From: Antedon mediterranea
Lineage: Eukaryota > Echinodermata > Crinoidea > Comatulida > Antedonidae
Direction of reading: 5' to 3'
NCBI RefSeq assembly: GCF_964355755.1
Contig: NC_092671.1
Span: 37,963,304-38,023,303 of the forward strand
Length of the DNA: 60,000 nt
The first letter of the stretch is position 1. Every line of letters begins with the position of its first letter. Under the pieces are notes generated by a model. It had not been told where the DNA came from and made no database searches. It saw only the letters and a list, made by a program, of their open reading frames with translations. The translations under genes and the position numbers were made by a program. Shown here piece after piece: positions 10,554-22,640 of the stretch.

Positions 10554-11970
10554 GTAAGTAAAATTGTTATTAATCCTGGTTAATTTAACATTTTATATAC
10601 ATTTGTTACGGTGTAAACTGAATTACCTATTGATAAACAGTCAATCATTGGAATATGATCGGTGATTCTAGGACGAGCATTGCCATTGTTCAGATAAAGT
10701 GTAGGTGTGTGTGGCTATCGCTGTTATAGTTATACAATGACACTTGAATTGTTCACACGCTATCTTTTGTACTAGTTTGACAGGTACCTAAATTATGACA
10801 GAAAAACAAATCAATGGTTGCTATAGGAACCATCAATGCATACTGTAATTTTCTATTGTTGAATTAAAGAATTGGACTATTCCATTATTATTTACCTCCG
10901 CCAAGGAGGTATATGTAATCGGTAGCGTGTTTGTTTGTTACTTGGCCAAATTGAAAATTGGCCAAGTATGTTGATCTGTTTGGTTTGTGTGTGTGTTTGT
11001 TACTTGGCAAAAAAGAATTTTGCCAAGTATAGTATTCACTTTGTTTGTATGTTTGTATGTTTGTATGTTTGTTTGTTTGTTTGTTTGTTAGCACGATAGC
11101 GCCTACAGTTTTCAAGTTATCGTTCTGAATTTTTGGGTGTAGATAGGTATATATTGTCAGACCATGCCTATTGAAAATCAACAAAATTGGTTTATTAATA
11201 ACTTCACAAATAACAAAAATGATATTATTTTCAGACCGGCTAGTGTTAAAAGATAGGAGACAATTTTCAAAAGCCGGGGAGCAGTCTTAAAGTAACAAGT
11301 GTACTGAATTGCATTTTCTCGAGAACTACTTGTCCAAAAAACATCATTTTTGTACAAGAGGCAAGAGTTATAAATTGTGATTTTTAATTTTAAAACAAAA
11401 GTTGATTCAGTGTACCAGCTTTTTTATACGAGTAGTTTAAAAAAACCTATTTCTTTTCAAATTCACCCGTTTGTTTTTGGCGTTGCTGTTCTATTGTTAT
11501 TCAAATTAAACTATTGTAAGTTGATAAGTAGTTTTGTTAGCACCAGCGTGTGTCCTTCCTATTGATTTTCAGGTAAATTGATATATTACTACATGGGTTA
11601 AGGCAGAGGCGCCGCAAATCGGTACAGCTTCAAGACACTCCTCGACATTATTCTGGTCAAACTTGATTTTAGAAAGGTCATTGTTGCAATGCCGGAATTG
11701 TTTGCATTAAAAATTATTTAAACAAATTATTAACCTTATCAGTATTTTAACCATGTAAAGATAATACCTAAAGCAAAAATTGTATCTTTCAACATGCTCC
11801 CAGTCAGTGGATATATTTTGCCAAGTACTTCACTCAGTTTCTGAGTGCTTTCATTTGTTTGTTTGTTACTTGGCCAAATTGAAAATTGGCCAAGTATGTT
11901 GATCTGTTTGGTTTGTGTGTGTTTGTTACTTGGCCAAATTGAAAATTGGCCAAGTATGTTGATTGGTGCG

Positions 11971-11974
<4 letters not shown>

Positions 11975-12007
<33 letters not shown>

Positions 12008-12015
12008 TTTGTTTG
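11975..12015. repeat. (GT)n and (GTTT)n microsatellite
   Basis: A GT run followed by GTTTGTTTG. Equivalent runs at about 12955-13025 and 14060-14125 lie at the same position within neighbouring units. Frames translated from them (VCVCVC or HTHTHT) are artefacts. Confidence 0.9.
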
Positions 12016-12956
12016 TCATCACTCCAGCGCTCACAGTTTAGATTCGAATGACTCCAAATTACTACCATACATGTCACCTGGTGCAAGGACGACACTGCCC
12101 AATTTTGGTTAAAATCTGGACCACGGTTCCAATTCTGGACCACTTTTAAAAATTATTTTCAGACCTGCTAGTGTTAAAAGATAGGAGACAATTTTCAAAA
12201 GCCGGCGAGCAGTCTTAAAGTAACAAGTGTACTGAATTGCATTTTCTCGAGAACTACTTGTCCAAAAAACATCATTTTTGTACAAGAGGCAAGAGTTATA
12301 AATTGTGATTTTTAATTTTAAAACAAAAGTTGATTCAGTGTACCAGCTTTTTTATACGAGTAGTTTAAAAAAACCTATTTCTTTTCAAATTCACCCGTTT
12401 GTTTTTGGCGTTGCTGTTCTATTGTTATTCAAATTAAACTATTGTAAGTTGATAAGTAGTTTTGTTAGCACCAGCGTGTGTCCTTCCTATTGATTTTCAG
12501 GTAAATTGATATATTACTACATGGGTTAAGGCAGAGGCGCCGCAAATCGGTACAGCTTCAAGACACTCCTCGACCATTATTCTGGTCAAACTTGATTTTA
12601 GAAAGGTCATTGTTGCAATGCCGGAATTGTTTGCATTAAAAATTATTTAAACAAATTATTAACCTTATCAGTATTTTAACCATGTAAAGATAATACCTAA
12701 AGCAAAAATTGTATCTTTCAACATGCTCCCAGTAAGTGGATATATTTTGCCAAGTACTTCACTCGTTTCTGAGTGCTTTCATTTGTTTGTTTGTTACTTG
12801 GCCAAATTGAAAATTGGCCAAGTATGTTGATCTGTTTGGTTTGTGTGTGTTTGTTACTTGGCCAAATTGAAAATTGGCCAAGTATGTTGATCTGTTTGGT
12901 TTGTGTGTTTGTTACTTGGCCAAATTGAAAATTGGCCAAGTATGTTGATTGGTGCG

Positions 12957-13007
<51 letters not shown>

Positions 13008-15204
13008 TGTGTGTTTGTTTGTTTGTCATCACTCTAGCGCCCACAGTTTTGATTCGAATGACTCCAAATTACTACCATACATGTCACCTGGTGCAAGGAC
13101 GACACCGCCCAATTTTGGTTAAAATCCGGACCACGGTTCCAATTCTGGGCCACTTTTAAAAATTATTTTCAGACCTGCTAGTGTTAAAAGATAGGACAGA
13201 AATATCAAAAGCCGGTGAGCAGTCTTAAATTAACAAATAAACTTAAATTGCATTTTCTCGAGAACTACTTATCCAAAAAACTCCATTTTTGTACAAGAGG
13301 CAAGAGTAATAATGTGATTTGTAATTTTAAAACTTAATTAGATTTAATTTACAGGATTTTTGATGCGAGTAGTTTACAAAACCTATTTCTTTTCAAATTC
13401 ACCCGTGTGTTTTTCGCGTTGCTGTTCTATTGTTAGCCGACTGAAGATATTGTTCGTTGAAAGGCTGGTTACATAACCTGTACACCAAACTTGTATACAC
13501 AGGATTGTAGTAAAATTAGCCTAAATCACACATCATTAAGACACACACTTTTGGTGAAAATCGGGTCAAGTGTGTTTAGGAGGCCAATTTTGATTTGGCC
13601 AAGTATCGCGCTATGCGCGAAGGCTAGTTTGTTTGTTTGTTTGTTTGTTTGTCATCACTCTAGCGCTCACAGTTTTGATTCGAATGACTCCAAATTACTA
13701 CCATACATGTCACCTGGTGCAAGGACGACACCACCCAATTTTGGTTAAAATCCGGACCACGGTTCCAATTCTGGGCCACTTTTAAAAATTATTTTCAGAC
13801 CTGCTAGTGTTAAAAGATAGGACAGAAATATCAAAAGCCGGTGAGCAGTCTTAAATTAACAAATAAACTTAAATTGCATTTTCTCGAGAACTACTTATCC
13901 AAAAAACTCCATTTTTGTACAAGAGGCAAGAGTAATAATGTGATTTGTAATTTTAAAATATAATTAGATTTAATATAGAGGTTTTTTGATTTTTGATTTC
14001 TAGTTTGTTTGTTTGTTACTTGGCCAAATTGAAAATTGGCCAAGTATGTTGATTGGTGCGGTTTGTGTGTGTGTGTGTGTGTGTGTGTGGATGTGTGTGT
14101 GTGTGTGTGTGTTTGTTTGTTTGTCATCACTCTAGCGCTCACAATTTTGATTCGAATGACTCCAAATTACTACCATACATGTCACCTGGTGCAAGGACGA
14201 CACTGCCCAATTTTGGTTAAAATCCGGACCACGGTCCTAATTCTGGACCACTTTTAAAAATTATTTTCAGACCTGCTAGTGTTAAAAGAAAGGACAGAAT
14301 TATCAAAGGCCGGTGAGCAGTCTTAAATTAACAAGTAAACTAAAATTGCATTTTCTCGAGAACTACTTCTCCAAAAAACTTCATTTTTGTACAAGAGGCA
14401 AGAGTTATAATTGGTGATTTGTAATTTTACAACATAAATTGATTTAATATACAGGTTTTTTGATGCGAGTAGTTTACAAAACCTATTTCTCTTCAATATC
14501 ACCAGTGTGTTTTTCGCGTTGCTGTTCTATTGTTAGCCGACTGAAGCTATTGTTCGTTGAAAGGCTGGTTACATAACCTGTACACCAAACTCGTATACAC
14601 ATGATTGTAGTGAAATTAGCCTAAATCACACAGCATAAGACACCCACTTTTGGTGAAAATTGGGTCAATGTCAGGAGGCCAATTTTGATTTGGCCAAGTA
14701 TCGCGCTATGCGCGAAGGCTAGTTTGTTTGTTTGTTTGTTTGTTTGTTTGTCATCACTCTAGCGCTCACAGTTTTGATTCGAATGACTCCAAATTACTAC
14801 CATACATGTCACCTGGTGCAAGGACGACACTGCACAATTTTGGTTAAAATCTGGACCACGGTCCCAATTCTGGACCACTTTTAAAAATTATGTTCAGACC
14901 TGCTAGTGTTAAAAGATTGGACAGAATTATCAAAATCCGGTGAGCAGTCTTAAATTAACAAGTAAACTACTAAAATTGCATTTTCTCGAGAACTACTTGT
15001 CCAAAAAACTTCATTTTTGTACAAGAAGCAAGTGTTATAATTTGTGATTTGTAATTTTAAAACATAATTAGATTTAATGTACAGGTTTTTTGATGCGAAT
15101 AGTTTTAAAAACCTATTTTTTTTCAAATTCACCCGTGTGTTTTTCCCGCGTGCTGTTCTATTGTTCGGTTCGGTTTGTGTGTGTGTTTGTCATCGCTCTA
15201 TCGC

Positions 15205-15440
15205 TCACAATGGTAAATACACATAGGAATCTTTCTTCAAATGTTAGTCAGTTGTGTATGGCTCGGTGGTCTGTGTTGGTGTCTGCAGCATTTAAGTTAC
15301 CGAGATCGAGTCTCACCTTGGGAAATGAAACGAAATCAGATTTTTTTTATTATTCGTATTGTTTGTTCAAGTATATTTCTTAGTATATACATTATACGGC
15401 TGATTTATAATTAAATCTAGAGAAATTATGTCTCTATTTT
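15205..15440 (+). mobile_element. Candidate tRNA-derived SINE, copy 1
   Basis: This segment and 15970-16245 are near-identical inserts within different units of the repeat block. It has an A-box-like TGGCTCGGTGG (15259-15269) and a B-box-like GATCGAGTC (15304-15312) about 35 bases on, as in pol III promoters of SINE heads. The body runs to a conserved TTATACGGCTGATTTATAAT stretch. There is no clear A-tail, and target duplications are not defined. Confidence 0.5.
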
Positions 15441-15969
15441 TATGTTACATGGAGAGGTTTATGACATATACTGAACTTTGATCGGGTTAAAATTGGTCAA
15501 GGTCAAGTGTGTTTAGGAGGCCAATTTTGATTTGGCCAAGTATCGCGCTATGCGCGAAGGCTAGTTCACTCTAGCGCTCACAGTTTTGGTTCGAATGACT
15601 CCAAATTTCTACCATACATGTCACCTGGTGCAAGGACGACACTGCCCAATTTTGGTTAAAATCCAAACCACGGTCCCAATTCTGGACCACTTTTAAAAAT
15701 TACTTTCAGACCTGCTAGTGTTAAAAGAAAGGACAGAATTATCAAAGGCCGGTGAGCAGTCTTAAATTAACAAGTAAACTAAAATTGCATTTTCTCGAGA
15801 ACTACTTCTCCAAAAAACTTCATTTTTGTACAAGAGGCAAGAGTTATAATTGGTGATTTGTAATTTTAAAACATAAATTGATTTAATATACAGGTTTTTT
15901 GATGCGAGTAGTTTACAAAACCTATTTCTCTTTTTTTTTCACCAGTGTGTTTTTCGCGTTGCTGTTCGC

Positions 15970-16245
15970 TCACAATGGTAAATACACATAGGAATCTTTC
16001 TTCAAATGTTAGTCAGTTGTGTATGGCTCGGTGGTCTGTGCTGGTGTCTACAGCATTTAAGTTACCGAGATCGAGTCTCACCTTGGGAAATGAAACAAAA
16101 TCAGATTTTTTTTTTATTATTCGTATTGTTTGTTCAAGTATATTTCTTAGTATATAAATTATACGGCTGATTTATAATCAAATCTAGAGAAATTATGTCT
16201 CTATTTTTATGTTACATGGGAGGTTTATGACATATACTTAACTTT
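15970..16245 (+). mobile_element. Candidate tRNA-derived SINE, copy 2
   Basis: Same sequence as 15205-15440 with few substitutions, including both box-like motifs. Since each copy is embedded at the same relative place, amplification together with the host unit is as likely as two separate insertions. Confidence 0.5.
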
Positions 16246-16968
16246 GATCGGGTTAAAATCGGTCAAGGTCAAGTGTGTTTAGGAGGCCAATTTTGATTTG
16301 GCCAAGTATCGCGCTACGCGCGAAGGCTAGTTTGTTTGTTTGTTTGTTAGCAGGATTACTCAAAAAGTAATAACAAGATCTTTACCAAAATGAATAGACA
16401 GATAGATATATGGTCAAGGACCATTCCATTAAATTTTGGGACCATTTGGGACCACAGTCCCAATTCTGGACCACTTTTTAGTATACTTTTTTAGACCTGC
16501 TAGTGTTAAAAGATAGGACAGAATTTTTCAAAAGCCGGCGAGCAGTCTTAAAGTAACAAGTAAACTGTAATTGCATTTTCTTGAGAACTACTTGTCCAAA
16601 AAACTTCTTTTTTGAACAAGAGGCAAGAGTTATAATTTGTGATTTGTAATTTTAAAACATAATTTGATTTAATGTGCACGTTTTTTGATGCGAGTAGTTT
16701 AAAAAACCTATTTCTTTTCAAATTCACTCGTTTGATTTTCGCGTTGCTGTTCTATTGTTAGTCAACTGAAGCTATTGTTAATTGAAAGGCTTGTTACATA
16801 ACCATTACACCAAAATCGCATACACATGCTTGTAATGAAATTAGCCTAAATCACAAAGAGCATTAAGACACACACAAATATATATATATATATTTTTTTA
16901 CCGGAGAAATCTTATGTAGGAGAATTTTACAGTAGGCGGAGGTATGCCCTCTCGGAGTGGCTTTCTAG

Positions 16969-18213
16969 TTTTTTTATTGAGGTTTGTACTTTGTTATATA
17001 CCAATCAAGGTACTAGCCTATAATATTAATGATATATACAATAGTTTGATAAATTAGACCATGTAAATGTTGGGCTAATGACAATAAACACTCTATCCTG
17101 TAATATTATTAATAATAAAATGGTTAAACACCCTATTTGACAATTATTATTATTATTATTGAACTATAATTATTATTATTTTTGTCTACCAATTGTTTCA
17201 ATAGATAAAATCTGTATAGGCCCACACCTACCTGACGATCAATTACTATTAGCGGTCCACAACCGCACCAACAAGCTGTACGCATATTCTCCATACGCGG
17301 CCTAGCGCTACACTATTTTGACCAAGAAAAGACTACATATATAGTAGCATATTTAAAATTTATTTTTTTGAAGTATTTGTTTTTAAACTTTAAGTATGTA
17401 TTAATTAACCAATATTTACTATCAAATTACATACAATTTTGTTGCCAATATTTTTAATTATTTGCTAAAATCTCCTAGTATTTACGTAATCTTAACGCTA
17501 TTGAATAGGCAGTGTGTCCATTCATGCATTAAAATGGCCTCAATATGTCCTACTGAGGAGCTTGTCGCTACTCCTTATTGTTAACTTACTCTATTTGCAC
17601 TTGTTGGTATAGCGCCCTCATTTGTCGGTAACTATAGGCTGGTTTGATTGTTTGAAATTCTTTACTAATAAAGTCTCAGTTAAGACCGCTATATATTGCA
17701 ATCGACTTTGCTGAGAGGCTTAACTAAGACTTTCGCGAGGGGCTTAGGGCTTAGATCTAAGCCTAAGACAAAGTCTTTATATTGCAATCCGCCCCTGACC
17801 TCCATGACTTCTCCAGGCCTCCCCCCCCCCCATCCCCCCTAAACACTGAGTTTTAGTTTGTGTTCTCTATTATTATATATACTGTATGTTTTACAATTTT
17901 GTATTATGTATCTAGTATATTAAATAAATGAATCCTATCTGAAGAGAGAAGTAATAAGTGTAACATGCCAATTCCCATCTTACCGTTATGCCATCATGCT
18001 ATCATTGTGCCTCCATAAATATATAGCGCCTGGTTCTCCTGAAAAAAATAAAATATTATTGTTGCTACTAAAAATAAATATACAGTATAAAATTGCTTCT
18101 TCGAGTCAAGGAAGACCATGAATGAGGTCAATAACTGATTACGTTGTTTACTGAGGTCTAATTGATAACTCACTATTAATTTGATGGTTTTCTTCTCCTT
18201 GCATTTTTTTCAG
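16969..18213 (+). other. 3' part of the A1 intron
   Basis: Aligns with the A2 intron (33.6-34.42 kb), starting at TATTGAGGTTTGTACTTTG. A1 has an additional stretch at about 17520-17800 with the perfect 16-bp palindrome GGCTTAGATCTAAGCC (17748-17763), so it is probably another small insertion. The intron ends in a pyrimidine tract and CAG at 18211-18213. Confidence 0.65.
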
Positions 18214-19374
18214 GCATCTGTTGATAGTTCAACCAACAACTCTAGGCTTTGGTGTCTTTCTCTTCTGTTTATCATCATTTCAACTTCAGTTTCTCAGGAA
18301 ACTTCATTTGATAATGATTATCCTGAAGATGTTACCATTGCTGAAACAAAGCAGGCAAGATTTGTATGTTTGCTGACCAAAGAGCATGAATCAACAGATC
18401 AAGTATCTTGGATAAAACATAACAAGAAAATAAATCAAAGCTCAGAAAATTCACGATATTCTTTTGAGAATGAAAGCATAACAGATAGAATATATGAGTA
18501 TAGCTTAACAATTGATCCAGTTGAAAGATCAGATGCTACAAATTATAGGTGTGTGTTTGATACTTCAACAGGCATAATATCCTCAAGAAAAGCTTACATG
18601 GACGTCCTCAAAATACCATCAGAAGAGTATCCAATGTGTTACTTCAGTCAACCTTTATATCACATCGGTGATGATGCACAAACCATGTGCATGGCAGAGA
18701 GGACATCTACAGATCTATCTATGGAGTTCACCAAAATGACTGAACTAGCCTCAACAAATGAAAATGATACTCATGTGTGGAAAACCTTAGAATTCCCTGC
18801 AATCCCAAGTATAAATAATACACAGTATAGTTGTAAACTGTATATTGATGTTACAAATCAATGGCGACATTGCCATACAGATCCACTACTCATTTTGAAC
18901 AAATTACGAGTTGTAATTGATGGAGACACTCAATATTCCACAAATGAAATGGCAAGTTTCACCTGCAAAGGTAACTACACTGACACTGCTAAGTTTAAAT
19001 GGACTAATAATAATGAATATGTCAACACTAACCAAGTCAACAGTAAAAATGCTAACACGTTAATCATCCCATCTGTACTACCAGAGATGCACGGCACCCA
19101 ACTCACATGTACTATTGAGGATGAAGACATTACTGCTTCAGATACTGTGATTCTTACAGTGGAAGATGAACCTATGGCAACAACTGAAACAACAAGAAAG
19201 TCACCAACAATCTCACCCATCTATACAGTGCCACTGAAAGAAGTAGAAACTGTGATTCAGGAGAAGTTTGAAATTATTAAACACTTTGTTGTAGTTTGTT
19301 TCATTTTAATAACTTTAATTATGTTATGTTGTATTTTGGCATTTAAATTGTTAAAAAAAGAAAAGGTAGACTAA
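18214..19374 (+). CDS. A1: three-Ig-domain type I membrane protein, main exon
   Basis: The exon begins after the acceptor TTTTTTTCAG. The in-frame stretch upstream of 18214 is intron. With the exon-1 Met the protein is about 387 residues. A signal sequence (LWCLSLLFIIISTSVSQ) precedes V-like domain 1 (FVC...VSWIKH...SDATNYRC). Domain 2 has two extra cysteines (PMCYF...TMC...YSC...HC), and domain 3 has SFTCKG...KFKW...LTCTIEDE. A Thr/Ser/Pro stalk, a helical segment (EVETVIQEKFEIIK), a membrane segment (FVVVCFILITLIMLCCILAF) and the tail KLLKKEKVD follow. Many NxS/T sites suggest an exposed glycoprotein. The final KEKVD fits a KxKxx retrieval signal. The ligand is unknown. Confidence 0.85.
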   Translation, partial: ASVDSSTNNSRLWCLSLLFIIISTSVSQETSFDNDYPEDVTIAETKQARFVCLLTKEHESTDQVSWIKHNKKINQSSENSRYSFENESITDRIYEYSLTIDPVERSDATNYRCVFDTSTGIISSRKAYMDVLKIPSEEYPMCYFSQPLYHIGDDAQTMCMAERTSTDLSMEFTKMTELASTNENDTHVWKTLEFPAIPSINNTQYSCKLYIDVTNQWRHCHTDPLLILNKLRVVIDGDTQYSTNEMASFTCKGNYTDTAKFKWTNNNEYVNTNQVNSKNANTLIIPSVLPEMHGTQLTCTIEDEDITASDTVILTVEDEPMATTETTRKSPTISPIYTVPLKEVETVIQEKFEIIKHFVVVCFILITLIMLCCILAFKLLKKEKVD

Positions 19375-19414
19375 ATTCAGATCTAATTCAATTCAACTCT
19401 CATTTGGGTGAAGT

Positions 19415-19530
19415 CCTGTAGGAAGAATTTGAAATTTGTAAACATGATTTATTGTAGTTTTTACATTTTAATAACTTTATTATTTGCATATTTTAAATTT
19501 AAAAAAAAAGACAAGTTAGACTAAAATGTA
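19415..19530 (+). pseudogene. Ghost second copy of the A membrane/tail segment
   Basis: After the A1 stop, the sequence GAATTTGAAATTTGTAAAC...ATTTTAATAACTTTA...AAAAAAGACAAGTTAGACTAA repeats the end of the exon with gaps. A weaker equivalent follows A2 at about 35620-35690. It looks like an old local duplication of the membrane-coding end, present before the A1/A2 split. Confidence 0.6.
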
Positions 19531-20022
19531 GAGATTAGTATGTAAAGCTGAATCTATATATACATTTACGTAAGGGCAGAACTCGATAAATCGCATGTTA
19601 CTTCTAGAATTTTTACTCGATAATATATAAAGTTGGTTCGTACTTTCAGTACTGATTTTAACCACCTGATGTAACCCTGTTTACTAATTAAATTGAGTTA
19701 GATAATTAGTTATTGAAAATTAAACGAATTTAGGTTCAATGATTTGCCCCAAATAGGGGTGTTTTTCTGATCGTGGTGTACACTGTCTAATGGATGTCCA
19801 TCTTGAAAAATACCCGCACACAATAATACGATGCTTCACATTTACTCCTTCTACGATAATTGCTTTTTAATAGCTGAAAATCGGTTGAACAGCTCGAGTA
19901 CAGCATCATAATGTTGAAGACAGGCCGATTTTATTTAAAAAATACTATTTTGATAGATTCAATATATGTTTATACAAATGTATTGATCTCTCTCTCTCTC
20001 TCCCAGTATAATTATTTGGTTC

Positions 20023-20160
20023 AACACAAGTATAGCTTAACAATTCATCCAGTTGAAAGATCAGATGCTACAGATTATAGGTGTATATTTGATACTTCAA
20101 CAGGCATAATATCATCAAGAAAAGCTTACCTTACACAGTGTAAACTGTGTATATTGTATA
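20023..20160 (+). pseudogene. Fragment of an A-family Ig gene
   Basis: About 100 bases match the end of A domain 1 (residues YSLTIHPVERSDATDY..C, then TGIISSRKAY) at very high identity to A1. The sequence then jumps to a short piece resembling the domain 2 end (ACACAGTGTAAACTGT). No start, splice sites or other domains remain. It lies inside the large inverted repeat, so it may have been captured or stranded there. Confidence 0.8.
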
Positions 20161-20279
20161 TACTGTATATATATCAATGCACTATTTTCGACAGTATAGG
20201 GCTTCTTTTTATTATAACTTTTTGTAAAGGGTTGATTGAAGATTATTCCATAGTTGGTTGGATTGGTGTTTCTTCAGTT

Positions 20280-20889
20280 TGAACTGGTAAGTTGATTGTA
20301 GTCTACTAACTTTCTCTTCCGGAAAACGCTTCTGAATGTGGTTAACTTGTCGGCGCCATTCACGACCATCCTCCAAATTTACATTAAAGGACACTAAACC
20401 TAAGGCCGTGTTTCCGGACCAAAAACAAAATTTAAAAAAAATTATTAATTTTTATTTTTTTTTTTATTTTTTAACCAATACAGTGCGCACGATCAGTTAT
20501 TACCAAAACAACCAGATGCCCAAAAATCACAATGCAACAATTCGTCCTCCAGGTCAAAGGTTAAAAATTATCACATTTATCATCACCTACAGCTTTCACA
20601 GTTTGCAAGACTAAACTAGAAAAAAAGCATGGAAAGCAGGGGATGGCCCTTTAAGCCCAGAGTCTTTTTTCCAAAGGGATCCCCAACATGAAAAACATAA
20701 TTACAATAATTATTACAATATATTATTATTTTATACAGTATTACAAATTAATTTAATTACATGTTTGATTTATGCCGAATTCTGATAATCATTATTATTA
20801 TAAAAATATCTACTACTAACTACAGTATTATTTACAAGAAATAATATAATTTTAGGTCTATATAATTTGCATAGGTCTATATAAATTGC
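20280..20889. other. AT-rich filler inside the inverted repeat; no gene seen
   Basis: Holds homopolymer T and A runs and short frames without recognisable domains. Nothing here supports a gene. Confidence 0.5.
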
Positions 20890-22330
20890 ATAAACTCCAT
20901 GGCACACCATGAGTTGCAAAGGTTTGACGTAACTTGATTAAGGTAGCTGCTGTTGTGCTTGATGCCATATGTGCATCAATATACTTGCTATGAGCATCAA
21001 CTATAACTAGTATTATTTTCCCTTCAAACGGGCCTGCATAACCAATGTGTATGTGATACCAGGGTTTCCCTGGCGACTCCCAAGAGTATTGTTCAGCAAG
21101 TTCATTGAGAGCACAATTTCCTCTGGAACAGGAACAATAGCTGTAGCCTGGGTGCAGTACAAATTTTGCGAGAAAAAAGTATAGGAAAATTTTTTTCTTT
21201 TTTTTCTGATAGAGTATACCATATAGAATGTCAGAAAAAAAATCCCCATCCCAGGGTCTTGGGGAAAATTTTTTACGGCACTTTTAAATTTTGGCCTATA
21301 TAACACACACAAATGCCTATTAACACACACAAATACCTATATTCACGTTTTTTTTAACTTGGAGTTGTGTTATGATGATTAAAATTAGCTGAGACTTACT
21401 TTAATAACTACTTCTCATAGTAGTTGATAAATCGAGTCGATAACAATGACATCATCATGCCAGAATCCAATATGGCGTCCAATTTGGCGGAAAAAACAGG
21501 GTATTGCTAAACCCCCGCAAACCCCTGAAAACCAACATAAAAGTGATTGAATCATGTAGTGTACGACCCACTGGGTATATCCATGAAAAAAAAAAAATTA
21601 TCCCAAAAATAAGTAGCTAACAGTAGAAATTTTAATTTTTTTTTACATGGACATACCCAGTGAGGCATACACTCCATGATTCAATCACTTTTGTGTCGGT
21701 TCGGTGGGGTTTTCTATGTTTTTTTTGGAGGTTTGCGGGGGTTTAGCAATACCCTGTTTTTCCCGCCAAATTGGATTCTGGCATGATGATGTCATCGTAT
21801 CGACTTGATTCATCAACTACTATGAGAAGTAGTTATTAAAGTAAGCCTCTACTAATTTTAATCATTAAAACACAACTACAAGTAACAAAAACTGTTAATT
21901 GATTTTCCCTATCCCCTATATATATATAGGTATTTGTGTATGTTAATAGGAATTTGTGTGTGTTATATAGGCCAAAATTTAAAAGTGCCATAAAAAATTT
22001 TCCCCAAGACCCTGGGATGGGGATTTTTTTTCTGACATTCCATATGGTATACTCTATAAGAAAAACCAAAAAAAAATTTTCCTATACTTTTTTCCCGCAA
22101 ATGTGTATAATAATTGTTCTGCACCCAGGCTACTGGTGATTTGCCAACGGCAGTCTACTGCATTGCATCTGCATTGCCGTTCTGGTTAATACGTTATAAA
22201 GGTTTTAAGTTTATACTCCAAGGGCCCATAAATTTACCTACTTGTGTTAAACCATTGGGAGATTGAGTGATTGGAATGTTCCATTCATTGCAAATCAATA
22301 CATTTGTATAAGCGTGTATTAAATCTATCA
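20890..22330 (-). mobile_element. Gypsy pol fragment (RNase H end and integrase core), split
   Basis: On the minus strand, 21100-20890 encodes an integrase core start (YAGPFEGK, VIVDAHSKY, HMASSTTAATL, FATHGVPW). On the other side of the fold-back element, near 22190-22140, the frame shows a decayed NADALSRL-type RNase H/integrase linker as NADAMQ and stop. The intervening 21144-22132 is a separate insertion. Its family is unlike the element at 1-8197, whose core reads AIDFLKMD. Confidence 0.8.
21144..22132. mobile_element. ~1-kb fold-back element inserted in the Gypsy fragment
   Basis: The two halves are inverted copies (about 21144-21590 and 21640-22132). It starts TAGCCTGGGTGCAG and ends CTGCACCCAGGCTA. 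A TA or CTG target duplication is possible. The central part contains the GACCCACTGGGTATATCCATG and AAACCCCGCAAACC modules also found at 51.8-52.9 kb. It is non-coding and could extrude as a long hairpin. Confidence 0.85.
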
Positions 22331-22447
22331 AAATACAGTAGTATTTTTTTTAAATGTCTTCAACATTATGATGCTGTACTCGAGCTGTTCAACCGGTTTT
22401 CAGCTATTAAAAACAATTATCGTAGAAGGAGATAGTTAAATGCGAAG

Positions 22448-22640
22448 CATCCTCGTCTTATTAGGTTTTTATGGTACGATATCTAATTTTGATAAGATGT
22501 TTCTATTTTTATAGCAATTTTAACTAATTTTTAGTTATTTGTAATACAATTCATTTTAGTCCTTGACTGTCGTTTTGTAATATATTTTTATAGGCCTATA
22601 CCGAATAAATAAAAAAAAATAAAAAAATAAAATAAAAATT
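22448..22640 (+). mobile_element. Possible poly(A)-tailed retro-insertion in the right arm
   Basis: Sequence absent from the left arm, ending in an A-rich AATAAAAAAAAATAAAAAAA tail. The family is not recognised; it could be the 3' end of a truncated LINE. Confidence 0.4.

Larger units (their letters stand above)
10885..16968. mobile_element. 6-kb head-to-tail block of hairpin-ended (GTTT)n repeats inside the A1 intron
   Basis: About eight related units share CAGACCTGCTAGTGTTAAAA, TTTTCTCGAGAACTACTT and GTACAAGAGGCAAGAGT. Many open with (GTTT)n then TCATCACTCTAGCGCTCACA. Units repeatedly carry the inverted repeat TACTTGGCCAA...TTGGCCAAGTA. Four unit ends read CGCGCTATGCGCGAAGGCTAG (or CTACG), at about 13608, 14699, 15541 and 16309. 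The whole block starts TACCTCCGCCAAGGAGGTA and ends GGCTTTCTAG before T. A stem-loop followed by CTAG-T resembles the 3' ends of Helitron-type elements, so I suggest non-autonomous Helitron-like elements. No transposase or helicase frame was seen. The paralogous A2 intron lacks the block. Confidence 0.6.

Noticed and set aside
11834-14257. Frames rich in HTHTHT, VCVCVC or NKQTNK
   Set aside because: They translate GT and GTTT microsatellites in the repeat block.
18181-18213. N-terminal MMVFFSLHFFQ as part of A1 (and MMVFFSFFQ for A2)
   Set aside because: These codons are the polypyrimidine tract and acceptor CAG of the intron; a conserved upstream exon with a matching phase-0 donor exists.
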